Positions 43,610 through 52,134 of a DNA stretch of 64,000 nucleotides are shown here, piece after piece. Numbering within the stretch: position 1 is the stretch's first letter; each line of letters opens with the position of its first letter. The notes beneath the pieces are model-generated. The model saw only the letters and a list, made by a program, of their open reading frames with translations. It had not been told where the DNA came from and ran no database searches. Location: positions 1 through 64,000 of the forward strand of contig BJGQ01000003.1 in the NCBI GenBank assembly GCA_014190575.1, read 5' to 3'. This DNA comes from Bacteroidota bacterium (GTDB lineage Bacteria > Bacteroidota > Bacteroidia > Chitinophagales > UBA10324). Position numbers and translations under genes: made by a program.

Positions 43610-44245
43610 TTATTTTCTCAAATAAACTATTTTCTTTTCTTTAAAATATTCTTCTTCAAAAAAATCAGTTATAGAAAAGAATTGAAAAAAGACATTGTTG
43701 AAATTTAATTCTTCTTTTAAATCTCCGCCCTTTAAAAGCAGCCATCCATTTTTGAGTGAATTATTATTTTCTCTTTTCAATAAATTTTTTGTCCAGGTTA
43801 ATAATCTTGGAATTTCAGCAACGCCTCTGCAAGTGATAAAATCATATTCAGTTTTCAGTTCTTCCACTCTTGTTTTTTCAGCAAACACATTTTCTAAATT
43901 CAATTCTTTAATCACTTCATTCACTACTTGAATTTTTTTACCAATACTGTCAACCAAATGAAAATTTACATCTGGAAAAAGTATGGCGAGTGGAATTCCC
44001 GGAAATCCTCCGCCGGTTCCGAAGTCAAGTATTTCAGATTGGGGTGAGAATGAAATTAATTTTGCAATGCTTAATGAATGCAAAGCATGTCGCTCATAAA
44101 AATGTTCGAAATCTTTCCTTGAAATTACATTGATACGCTCATTCCATAAAGCATAAAGCGGTTTCAATTGTTCAAATTGTGATACCTGTTTAATAGTAAG
44201 ATTGGGAAAATATTTTTTTATTATTTCTATAGAAAAGTCGACCAC
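43610..44245 (-). CDS. rsmG: 16S rRNA (guanine527-N7)-methyltransferase
   Basis: SAM-dependent methyltransferase (GidB) for G527 of 16S rRNA. The 211-residue protein contains LYALWNERINVISRKDFEHFYERHALHS (split), the SAM motif ILDFGTGGGFPGIPLAIL, DSIGKKIQVV and TCRGVAEIP with the family R-x-V-A. Length is standard. The gene ends flush against the convergent CHU_C gene. Confidence 0.95.
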   Translation of the reverse strand: MVDFSIEIIKKYFPNLTIKQVSQFEQLKPLYALWNERINVISRKDFEHFYERHALHSLSIAKLISFSPQSEILDFGTGGGFPGIPLAILFPDVNFHLVDSIGKKIQVVNEVIKELNLENVFAEKTRVEELKTEYDFITCRGVAEIPRLLTWTKNLLKRENNNSLKNGWLLLKGGDLKEELNFNNVFFQFFSITDFFEEEYFKEKKIVYLRK

Positions 44246-44308
44246 AGTTTCAAAGATTAAACAAATAATAAAATACTCTTCACTTTTTGTTTTTCACAGT
44301 TCAATAAA

Positions 44309-44980
44309 TCAGTACCTTCCTTTTTTCGGAGCTAAAACCTGATACAATAAATCTTTTGCTCTGAATAATTGTGCTTTCACAGTTCCTAATGGAAGATTAG
44401 TTTTTTCGGCAATTTCTTCATACGACAATTCATCAAAAAATCTCATCTCAATCAACATTCTGTATTTAGGGTTTAGTTTGTCAATTAATTCGCGCATTAA
44501 TCTTGCGCGCTGTTCTTTAATGTATTTTTCTTCGGGGTCGAGTGAATGACTTTTTATTTCAATTGAATAATTATCTCCACTTTCGCTTTCAACAGGTTCG
44601 TCAATCGATAATGTTTCTAATTTTCTTTTTCTAATCCAATCAATTGAATTATTCAACGCAATTTTATATAACCAGGTACTGAACGCAAAATCAGGGCTAT
44701 ACTTTTCTAAGTTGCTGAATGCTTTACCAAAAGCTTCAATAGTTAAATCATCAGCATCATCCGGATCATGAACCATTTTCAACACCATGAAATAAATACT
44801 ATCGCGATAGCGTGATAATAATTTTGCATAAGCTCCTTGATCTTTTACTTCAATTGCCAACTTAACTAAATCGTAATCTTCTTTTGCACGAATAGAAAAA
44901 TTTGGGTTACCCGTAGCAGAAAAAACACTGGGCTTTTTTGGACCTGATTCTTCTTCCGGAAAATTTTCTTTTACTTCCAT
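44309..44980 (-). CDS. Sigma-70 family (ECF-type) RNA polymerase sigma factor
   Basis: A 223-residue sigma factor. Region 2 includes MVHDPDDADDLTIEAFGKAF and FSTWLYKIALNNSIDWIRKRK; region 4 is LSYEEIAEKTNLPLGTVKAQLFRAKDLL. A roughly 45-residue N-terminal extension precedes region 2, and a linker between regions 2 and 4 is acidic. No anti-sigma gene is adjacent. It overlaps the upstream glycosyltransferase gene by 10 nt, so it is probably expressed with it. Confidence 0.9.
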   Translation of the reverse strand: MEVKENFPEEESGPKKPSVFSATGNPNFSIRAKEDYDLVKLAIEVKDQGAYAKLLSRYRDSIYFMVLKMVHDPDDADDLTIEAFGKAFSNLEKYSPDFAFSTWLYKIALNNSIDWIRKRKLETLSIDEPVESESGDNYSIEIKSHSLDPEEKYIKEQRARLMRELIDKLNPKYRMLIEMRFFDELSYEEIAEKTNLPLGTVKAQLFRAKDLLYQVLAPKKGRY

Positions 44981-46083
44981 TTTTGGGTGTTTGGGTTTAA
45001 AAGCGAAGGAGTCATTATGTAATAATACAAAGGCATAAGTAAATCCATTATTGGAAACCAGAAAAATAAATCGAGTTCTTTTAAGCGGCGCATTGAAGGA
45101 ATGAAAATGAATGCCATGATGAAGTAACGAATTCCAAAAATACCAAGTATTTCAATTTGTTTGTCGCTGTATAAAACTAAAAGTATGAACGATAAATAAA
45201 AAATGACCAGAGAAAGAGTTTGCATGCCCAATAGAAACTGATGCTTGAATTTATAATGCATGCCGGTACTGATGTGTCGTTTCTTTTGATAAATCCATTC
45301 ATCCCATGTAGTTTTCGGATTACTTATAATGAAACTTTCAGGAGTGAGTTGAACTTTTGTATTTCGTGAAGTGGCAATTTCGTTTATGAATAAATCATCG
45401 TCGCCACTCAGCAGTTCGGGATTTTTTACGAACACATTCTGATTAAAAAATAATTTTCGTTTATATGCCATATTCCGTCCAACACCCATGTATGGAGTTT
45501 TGGCCATTGCGAAAGAGAGGTAAAGTAATGCAGTCCAAAAAGTTTCGTAGCGGATACATTTGTTTAAAAATCCGGGCAATTTTTTATAGGGAGCATAACC
45601 CAATACAATTTCTTTATTCTCTTCAAACTTCAAACGCATTTCGCGCAACCAATTTTTAGATACTGGAATACAATCAGCATCAGTCACCACTACAATATCA
45701 TTTTTTGCGGCCTTCAATCCAATTGTGAGTGCGTATTTTTTGCCCATCAATACGCGTGATTCCTGATGTAGATTTCTGAAAACCAGATTCGGAAATTTGT
45801 AAGAAAAATCGAATAACACATTCACACTTTCATCAGAAGAATTATCATTAACCACTATCACTTCAAAGTCAGGATAATCTTGTTCTAAAATTGACTGTAA
45901 ATTATTCCGAAGATTATGTTCTTCATCTTTCGCACAAATAATAACTGATATTGGTGTAAGCGGAAATGACTTTGCTGTTTTGTTTTTATAGATTGCTACA
46001 CGGATGAAAAAAAATAAATAATAAAAAACCTGAATTGTCGCAGCTGCATAAAACACATAAAGAATTATATTCAGTAATAACAT
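44971..46083 (-). CDS. Membrane-bound family 2 glycosyltransferase
   Basis: A 370-residue GT-A enzyme anchored by an N-terminal hydrophobic segment (about 1-30) and two to three C-terminal segments (about 275-360). The nucleotide-sugar region PISVIICAKDEEHNL, VVNDNSSD, the DxD motif VVTDADC and the later ELLSGDDDLFINE and QKKRH (QxxRW-like) point to a processive or polyprenyl-type GT2. The product sugar is unknown. The gene overlaps the sigma factor gene by 10 nt. Confidence 0.85.
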   Translation of the reverse strand: MLLLNIILYVFYAAATIQVFYYLFFFIRVAIYKNKTAKSFPLTPISVIICAKDEEHNLRNNLQSILEQDYPDFEVIVVNDNSSDESVNVLFDFSYKFPNLVFRNLHQESRVLMGKKYALTIGLKAAKNDIVVVTDADCIPVSKNWLREMRLKFEENKEIVLGYAPYKKLPGFLNKCIRYETFWTALLYLSFAMAKTPYMGVGRNMAYKRKLFFNQNVFVKNPELLSGDDDLFINEIATSRNTKVQLTPESFIISNPKTTWDEWIYQKKRHISTGMHYKFKHQFLLGMQTLSLVIFYLSFILLVLYSDKQIEILGIFGIRYFIMAFIFIPSMRRLKELDLFFWFPIMDLLMPLYYYIMTPSLLNPNTQKWK

Positions 46084-46164
46084 TTATTTCACTTAGGTAT
46101 TATTTTAAAAATTATTATTTGCCAATGAATTTTATTTGTATCCCTTTCTATTGGTAAATTCATT

Positions 46165-46190
46165 TAGGTTTGGTGCGCAAATTAGATTTG
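46165..46190 (+). promoter_or_regulatory. Two candidate -7 boxes upstream of tgt
   Basis: TAGGTTTG (46165-46172) and TAGATTTG (46183-46190) both match TAnnTTTG. No TTG lies at the usual distance from either. The predicted starts are near 46179 and 46197, before the ATG at 46222. Confidence 0.4.
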
Positions 46191-46221
46191 GCCTGCATTC
46201 ATTTTTCTTCGCATTATCCAC

Positions 46222-47352
46222 ATGAAATTTAAAGTTGTTACAACAGATAAACATTGCAACGCAAGAGCAGGAGTTTTAAAAACTGACCACGGAAAAATTG
46301 AAACACCCATATTCATGCCCGTAGGAACTGTTGGAAGTGTGAAAGCCGTTCATCAGAAAGAGTTAAATAAAAATATCAAATCACAAATAATTCTTGGTAA
46401 CACTTATCACTTATTTCTTCGCCCTGGCTTAGAAGTTATTCGAGAAGCAGGAGGCCTTCATAAATTTATTGGTTGGGATAAACCAATACTGACTGACAGT
46501 GGTGGATACCAGGTTTTTTCTTTGTCAGGAAACAGAAAGTTGAAAGAGGAAGGTGTAATTTTTAATTCGCACATCGATGGTTCAAAACATTTATTCACTC
46601 CGGAAAATGTGATAGACATACAGCGCGTACTTGGTAGCGATATTATTATGGCTTTTGATGAATGCACGCCGTACCCATGTGAATATATTCCGGCAAAAAA
46701 ATCAATGGAACTTACACATCGCTGGTTGAAGAGATGCATTGATCACTTGAAAACCACCAAGCCACTATACGACTTTAAGCAAACACTATTTCCTATTGTA
46801 CAGGGAAGTGTGTATAAAGATTTAAGGAAGCAAAGTGCGGAAACTGTGAGTAGTTATAATTGCGATGGAAATGCAATCGGTGGCTTATCAGTTGGAGAAC
46901 CTGCTGAAGTGATGTATGAAATGACCGAATGGGTTTGCAGTTATTTACCAAAAGAAAAACCACGCTACCTGATGGGTGTTGGAACCCCGGCAAATATTTT
47001 GGAGTGCATTGCGCTTGGTATTGATATGTTTGATTGTGTGATGCCGACACGAAACGGTCGTAATGGAATGTTGTTTACATCGCAAGGTATCATCAATATG
47101 AAAAATAAAAAATGGCAAAAAGATTTTTCACTTATTGATGAAGAATTGGATAATGGTGTTAGTAATTTTTATTCGAAAGCATATCTGAGGCATTTGTTTA
47201 TTGCGCAGGAAATTCTCGCACTCCAAATTGCAAGCATACACAACCTGAGTTTTTATCTTTGGCTGGTGAAAGAAGCGCGACAGCAAATTATTGCAGGCAC
47301 TTTTTTAAAATGGAAAAATAAAATGGTTAAGCAACTCCAAAATAGATTGTGA
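46222..47352 (+). CDS. tgt: tRNA-guanine transglycosylase
   Basis: Exchanges guanine 34 of GUN-anticodon tRNAs for the queuosine precursor preQ1. The 376-residue TIM barrel has DSGGYQVFSLS, FDECTPYP, GGLSVGEP and the catalytic-site FDCVMPTRNGRNG; the zinc site is in the C-terminal part. Length is normal. The next gene (GTG start) overlaps by 4 nt. Confidence 0.95.
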   Translation: MKFKVVTTDKHCNARAGVLKTDHGKIETPIFMPVGTVGSVKAVHQKELNKNIKSQIILGNTYHLFLRPGLEVIREAGGLHKFIGWDKPILTDSGGYQVFSLSGNRKLKEEGVIFNSHIDGSKHLFTPENVIDIQRVLGSDIIMAFDECTPYPCEYIPAKKSMELTHRWLKRCIDHLKTTKPLYDFKQTLFPIVQGSVYKDLRKQSAETVSSYNCDGNAIGGLSVGEPAEVMYEMTEWVCSYLPKEKPRYLMGVGTPANILECIALGIDMFDCVMPTRNGRNGMLFTSQGIINMKNKKWQKDFSLIDEELDNGVSNFYSKAYLRHLFIAQEILALQIASIHNLSFYLWLVKEARQQIIAGTFLKWKNKMVKQLQNRL

Positions 47353-48443
47353 AAAATATTCCGGGATTTACAATTATTGACAGATATATAATCAGAAAAT
47401 TTCTGACAACTTTTTTCTTTGCATTGATTTTATTCATTGTTATAGCTATCGTATTCGACATTACCGAAAAACTTGATGATTTTATTGATGGTCATGTGCC
47501 TTTCACTGAAATTGTTTTTACTTATTACTTAAGTTTCATTCCTTTTTTTGCCGTCACTTTTACACCGCTCTTTCTTTTTGTTTCGGTAATTTTTTTTACA
47601 TCTCGCATGGCGGCTAATTCCGAGATAGTGGCAATTCTCAATGGAGGTATGACTTTTCGTCGTTTGCTGGTTCCATTTTTTATTGCTGCTTCTATTATAA
47701 TGCTACTGAATATTTATGCCAATCACTGGGTTGTGCCTCAGGCAAATAAAACGAGGGTAGGTTTCGAAAGCACATACATCAATACTTCTTGGAGTGTAGA
47801 CAAATCAAATATCCATATGCAAATTGAAAAAGGTTTGTACATGTATTTGCAGAATTATAATTATAGCGATAGCACAGGGTATCGTTTTGCAATTGAAAAA
47901 TTTATAGGCGACAACCTTGTTTATAAACTCAAAAGTGACCGTGTTATCTGGAATTTCCCAACAAAAAAATGGAAGATTATTAATTATACGGAACGACGAA
48001 ATGGTCATATGACCGAGAGCCTTACGCATGGAAAAGATACATTGGTTGAATATAATTTTTCACCAAAAGATTTTGCCCGTAAAGTAGACGAAGCTACCAC
48101 TCTTGATGCAAAAGAACTGAATGATGTTATTGCCGACGAACGATTAAAAGGCTCTCAAAATGTTCCATCATTTGAAGTTGAAAAATACAGACGCACTGCC
48201 TTTCCATTTGCTATTCTAATTCTAACACTTATAGCAGTAGCGCTCTCATCGCGCAAAACCCGTGGTGGCACCGGAATGCATATAGGATTGGGAATTGCAT
48301 TAAGTTTCTCCTACATATTGTTTCTTCAATTTTCTTCTACCTTTTCAATAAATGGAAATTTGCCTGCTTTTGTGGCTGTTTGGATTCCTAATTTTTTATA
48401 CCTCGCTATAGCATTGGTGTTGTTGAAGTTAGCACCGAAATAA
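47349..48443 (+). CDS. LptF/LptG family lipopolysaccharide-export permease
   Basis: A 364-residue inner-membrane permease of the YjgP/YjgQ family. It has three N-terminal membrane segments (for example FFALILFIVIAIVF), a periplasmic beta-jellyroll (about 130-260) and three C-terminal segments ending LALVLLKLAPK. It would work with LptB and a partner permease to move LPS out of the inner membrane. Whether it is LptF or LptG cannot be said; a second copy should exist elsewhere. The start is GTG at 47349, overlapping the tgt stop. Confidence 0.9.
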   Translation: MKNIPGFTIIDRYIIRKFLTTFFFALILFIVIAIVFDITEKLDDFIDGHVPFTEIVFTYYLSFIPFFAVTFTPLFLFVSVIFFTSRMAANSEIVAILNGGMTFRRLLVPFFIAASIIMLLNIYANHWVVPQANKTRVGFESTYINTSWSVDKSNIHMQIEKGLYMYLQNYNYSDSTGYRFAIEKFIGDNLVYKLKSDRVIWNFPTKKWKIINYTERRNGHMTESLTHGKDTLVEYNFSPKDFARKVDEATTLDAKELNDVIADERLKGSQNVPSFEVEKYRRTAFPFAILILTLIAVALSSRKTRGGTGMHIGLGIALSFSYILFLQFSSTFSINGNLPAFVAVWIPNFLYLAIALVLLKLAPK

Positions 48444-48471
48444 TATGCATTAATTTTAATCTAAAAGGATT

Positions 48472-49998
48472 CTAAATTTTTTTCATTTCTGTTTCCTTCT
48501 TTTTATAAATCTCCCATAAAATTTTATTCTTTGGAATGTTGTTTATACTATTTGTCCATATAAAAATGTCTTTGCCTTTTTCGTTACAATAACAAAAACC
48601 TTTTAAATCATATTCTGAATTTATATAAAGAACATTATTCAATACCCATGTATGAAACCATTCATCATACCAATGACTTTTGGTATTTATAACAAAAATT
48701 GGATGGTGTAACATTAACTGATTGGTAAATTCATGAACCATAGAATCTTTCATCGAATGATTTTCTACCAACGGAAAGTCATAGATGTATGCGGTTGATG
48801 ATTGCCGTTGAGAATAAAAATAAATTTCCGGTTCTGAACCAACCACTAAAATTCGGTCAGTAGCTTTGGAGTGATTAGTTATGTAGTTGCTAATAGTAAT
48901 TGCTTCGCTAAATATATGATTGCCAAAATACATGTCGGCTGAAGCATCGGTAGGTTTTAATAAAAAGAAAACTTGCCTTTCTCCAATAAGATAGTACAGT
49001 AAACTGGCTGAAAATATGATAGGTGCAATTATCTTTTTATATTTTTCTCTTTGGATACTCCAATCAAAAATCGCGTCACAAAAAATTCCGAAATAAATTG
49101 CTGAAGCAGGAATCATCAACAAATAATAGTGAGGCCTGAAGTAATATCCTGGGAAGATAGCAATTATCGAAAATATAAACCAGACAAGAACCGGTATTGA
49201 AAATTTCTTTTCAATTAGTGTAAACGACAAAAACAATCCGGCAATAATTGCAAGCCACATTATGTGATTGTTTACAATTCGGCCAGCCAGAAAGAAAAAA
49301 AAGTTGAGAAATTCTGTATTGAATGTTTTGTATGAAATATAGTTGCGACCATATTCAAATGTGAGAAAGATAAATTTTTCATAAGTGCCGGAAATCCAAA
49401 CTAAATAAAACAAACTAAGAATGACCACTAAAAATCCTGAAAGAATATGAAAAAGGTTTTTAGATAAGTTGAATTTTAATTGAGTGCTGTTTATTCGTTC
49501 AATTATTACTGCAACTAATGCAACTATTAGAAAATAGGTGCCATGTTGTTTCATCATACAAGCGAAGCCTGATAAAATGCCGGTCAGAAGCAAAAAAATA
49601 TTTCTCCGACTTTTTATCCATAGAATCAAACAAAATGCTGCAGCTATTACAAACAGATTTACAAAATGCTCGGTATTAGCTATCAAACCATGAAATCTAG
49701 GAGCTGCCGATAAGGCAATAAATCCAATTGTAGCAAATATTGCAGTTATACGATTGCGTAGCTGTTCACCAATTTTAAAAATTAAAAAGGAACTCAATAA
49801 ATTCACTAATAAACTACCAATTCGAATTGCTTCAGAACTATTTCCAAATATCCAAAGAAATAGCGAATAGAAATAGTAAACCCCTGGAAATTTCATGCTG
49901 TATATTTCTTTATAGGGAGGTACGCCATTTAATATTAGCTGACCTGCATATGCATATTCTCCTTCATCACTTTCAAATGGAAGAGCTAGTAAACGCAA
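48472..49998 (-). CDS. Family 39-type membrane glycosyltransferase, N-terminus possibly frameshifted
   Basis: A 508-residue polytopic protein with the family 39 (ArnT/PMT-like) entry motif FESDEGEYAYAG containing the acidic pair and many membrane segments. It transfers a sugar from a polyprenyl carrier. The first listed start is TTG at 49998, but the open frame upstream encodes KKTPLFFWFLLTFIV, a typical first helix, without a start before an in-frame TAG. An ATG at 50093 in the next frame would join it if the A7 run at about 50060 had eight A. The gene may be truncated in vivo or damaged by one-base loss. Confidence 0.8.
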   Translation of the reverse strand: MRLLALPFESDEGEYAYAGQLILNGVPPYKEIYSMKFPGVYYFYSLFLWIFGNSSEAIRIGSLLVNLLSSFLIFKIGEQLRNRITAIFATIGFIALSAAPRFHGLIANTEHFVNLFVIAAAFCLILWIKSRRNIFLLLTGILSGFACMMKQHGTYFLIVALVAVIIERINSTQLKFNLSKNLFHILSGFLVVILSLFYLVWISGTYEKFIFLTFEYGRNYISYKTFNTEFLNFFFFLAGRIVNNHIMWLAIIAGLFLSFTLIEKKFSIPVLVWFIFSIIAIFPGYYFRPHYYLLMIPASAIYFGIFCDAIFDWSIQREKYKKIIAPIIFSASLLYYLIGERQVFFLLKPTDASADMYFGNHIFSEAITISNYITNHSKATDRILVVGSEPEIYFYSQRQSSTAYIYDFPLVENHSMKDSMVHEFTNQLMLHHPIFVINTKSHWYDEWFHTWVLNNVLYINSEYDLKGFCYCNEKGKDIFIWTNSINNIPKNKILWEIYKKKETEMKKI

Positions 49999-50309
49999 TC
50001 GAATAAAGATGAAAATGCCAACTATAAAGGTTAATAGAAACCAAAAAAATAAGGGCGTTTTTTTCTATAAACCAAATAAGACTGCTCCCACATTTCTCCA
50101 TTTCATTTTAATCAATCAGAATTTTATTTCAGAGAAAATATTTATTTCTACTGAAAGCATTGTTGGCAATGAGTCACACAGAATATTCAGAATTTACCTT
50201 ATTGGGAGAATAAACTGAGGAATCGCTATTCACAAACCAATTGTTGGAAACATAAAGTATTGATTTTCACAAGCTGAATGGTTGTTTAATGCATCAATAG
50301 TAGCTAATA

Positions 50310-50351
50310 GTGTTTAAAAGTGGTGAAAAGTGGAAAATGTGGTTACATTTG
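50310..50351 (+). promoter_or_regulatory. MraZ-type operator and promoter of the division/cell-wall cluster
   Basis: Three GTGG repeats start at 50320, 50330 and 50339, in the context AAGTGG..AAGTGG..TGTGG, with 9-10 bp spacing. This is the helical-phase direct repeat used by MraZ upstream of mraZ genes. A perfect -7 element TACATTTG lies at 50344-50351; the repeats occupy the -33 zone. It predicts self-repression of the cluster. The expected transcript start is near 50358. Confidence 0.75.
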
Positions 50352-50368
50352 TTCCGCCACCAATAAAA

Positions 50369-50842
50369 ATGAGTCAGACACAACTAATCGGCGAATTCGA
50401 AATCAACCTTGATGCAAAGGGGCGGGTGATGGTACCTTCTGCACTCAAGCGCCAGTTGCCTGTCGACTCTCATGATAAGTTGGTGATCAATCGCGGAGTT
50501 GAAAAATGTTTGGTGTTGTATCCGATTAACGATTGGAAAATTATTTCGCATGAGATTAACAAGTTGAATTTGTATGTGAAGGACAATCGTGATTTCGCAC
50601 GATACTTTTTTCGTGGAGCCTCAGAAATATCTCTTGATGCGAATAACCGAATACTTATTCCGAAACCATTATTGGAATATGCAGGCATTGAAAAAGATGT
50701 GGTGCTTTTTGCCTACAACAATCGAATTGAAGTTTGGAGCAAAAAGAATTATCACAAGCAGATGGATGAAGAACCTCGCGACTTCGTAAAACTTTCAGAA
50801 CAAGTAATGGGAAAAGTAAATGGCAACATCAACCTTTCATAA
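50369..50842 (+). CDS. mraZ: Transcriptional regulator MraZ
   Basis: A 157-residue double AbrB-like protein: two SpoVT/AbrB-type repeats (LIGEFEINLDAKGRVMVPSALK and ASEISLDANNRILIPKPLLEY, each split). It binds the repeats upstream and controls the division cluster. The start at ATG 50369 is chosen because the upstream in-frame frame runs through the operator and promoter. The stop overlaps rsmH by 23 nt. Confidence 0.94.
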   Translation: MSQTQLIGEFEINLDAKGRVMVPSALKRQLPVDSHDKLVINRGVEKCLVLYPINDWKIISHEINKLNLYVKDNRDFARYFFRGASEISLDANNRILIPKPLLEYAGIEKDVVLFAYNNRIEVWSKKNYHKQMDEEPRDFVKLSEQVMGKVNGNINLS

Positions 50843-51734
50843 ACCGGTAATGCTCAAAGAATGCATGGATGCGTTAGCTATTAATCCTTCCGGAAAATAT
50901 GTTGATGTCACCTTCGGTGGCGGTGGCCATAGTCGCGCCATTTTAGAACAATTGAATTCTAATGGAAAATTATTCGCTTTTGACCAAGATAAGGATGCGA
51001 CTGAAAATATTGTTGATGATAAGCGCTTGACCTTTGTCCCACAAAACTTCTGTCACCTTCGGCGTTTTCTAAAATTATATGATGCCGATAATGTAAATGG
51101 ATATAATGGAATATTAGCCGACCTCGGAATTTCTTCTTACCAGATTGATACACCTGAAAGAGGTTTCTCTATTCGTTATGAAGCCAACCTTGATATGAGA
51201 ATGGATGCTTCACTGGAAATATCTGCAGCCGATATTCTCAATACTTATTCTGCCGAACAGTTACAAAACATTTTCAGCAGCTATGGCGAACTAAGAAATT
51301 CAAAAACCCTGGCTGAATTAATTGTAAAGGATAGATTGGTTTCTGCTTTCACCACCACTACAGATTTTATTTCAAAAATTGATTCTTGTATCAGAGGTCA
51401 TCGACCGCGATACCTCGCTCAGGTTTTTCAAGCATTGCGCATGGAGGTGAATCAGGAAATGAATTCATTGGAAGAACTGATGAAGCAAAGTAGTGAAGTG
51501 CTTACCAAGGGCGGAAGAATGGTGGTGCTCACTTATCACTCACTCGAAGACAGAATGGTGAAAAATTTTTTTAAAGCTGGTAATGCATCCGGAGAAGAAG
51601 AGAAAGATTTATTCGGACACAGTGAAAAAATATTTACGCTGGTAAATAAAAAACCAATTACTGCAACAGAAGAAGAAATAAAAGAAAACCCGAGAGCACG
51701 CAGCGCAAAATTGAGAATAGCAATAAAAAATTAA
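50820..51734 (+). CDS. rsmH: 16S rRNA (cytosine1402-N4)-methyltransferase RsmH (MraW)
   Basis: SAM-dependent methylase of C1402. It has FHKPVMLKECMDAL at the N-terminus, the SAM loop YVDVTFGGGGHSRAILEQ, GILADLGISSYQID and the C-terminal VVLTYHSLEDRMVKNFF. Its 304 residues are standard. It overlaps mraZ by 23 nt and is followed by the ftsL-like gene after 4 nt. Confidence 0.96.
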   Translation: MATSTFHKPVMLKECMDALAINPSGKYVDVTFGGGGHSRAILEQLNSNGKLFAFDQDKDATENIVDDKRLTFVPQNFCHLRRFLKLYDADNVNGYNGILADLGISSYQIDTPERGFSIRYEANLDMRMDASLEISAADILNTYSAEQLQNIFSSYGELRNSKTLAELIVKDRLVSAFTTTTDFISKIDSCIRGHRPRYLAQVFQALRMEVNQEMNSLEELMKQSSEVLTKGGRMVVLTYHSLEDRMVKNFFKAGNASGEEEKDLFGHSEKIFTLVNKKPITATEEEIKENPRARSAKLRIAIKN

Positions 51735-51738
51735 TGCA

Positions 51739-52134
51739 TTGAAAAGAGAGAAGGAAGAAGAATTTATTGGAAACACAGAACCTGTTCAGGAAGAAAAAAA
51801 GAGCAGGAAGAAAAAATCGAACCTCATGGATATACTGGATGTAAGCCAGTGGGTGAGTTACGAAACTGTTATCCGCAATCTTCCATTTGTTCTTTTCATA
51901 GCAGGGTTAGGAATAGTTTACATCTGGAATTCGCACCAAGTAGAAAAATCAGTTCGTGAATCAAACACGATTGAAAAGCAGATGAAGGAATTGAAGTGGG
52001 AATACACCACAACAAAAAGCGAGTTGGAATATTCAAGTAAAATGTCGGAAGTCGGGAAGATGGTTATGACCACAGGTTTAGAAGAATTAAGAGTTCCGCC
52101 TAAAAAAATAGTTGAAGTAAATCATGGGAATTAA
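51739..52134 (+). CDS. ftsL: FtsL-like cell division protein
   Basis: A 131-residue bitopic protein in the FtsL position between rsmH and the class B PBP. It has a long charged cytoplasmic part (about 1-47, rich in Glu and Lys), one membrane segment (about 49-64, FVLFIAGLGIVYIW) and an outer coiled-coil-like region (HQVEKSVRESNTIEKQMKEL). FtsL sequences diverge strongly, so identity rests on topology and place. The start is TTG at 51739; the stop overlaps the next gene by 11 nt. Confidence 0.8.
   Translation: MKREKEEEFIGNTEPVQEEKKSRKKKSNLMDILDVSQWVSYETVIRNLPFVLFIAGLGIVYIWNSHQVEKSVRESNTIEKQMKELKWEYTTTKSELEYSSKMSEVGKMVMTTGLEELRVPPKKIVEVNHGN

Noticed and set aside
50009-50218. 69-residue plus-strand frame between the glycosyltransferase and mraZ
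   Set aside because: It overlaps the likely N-terminal coding region of the minus-strand glycosyltransferase and has no recognisable domain.
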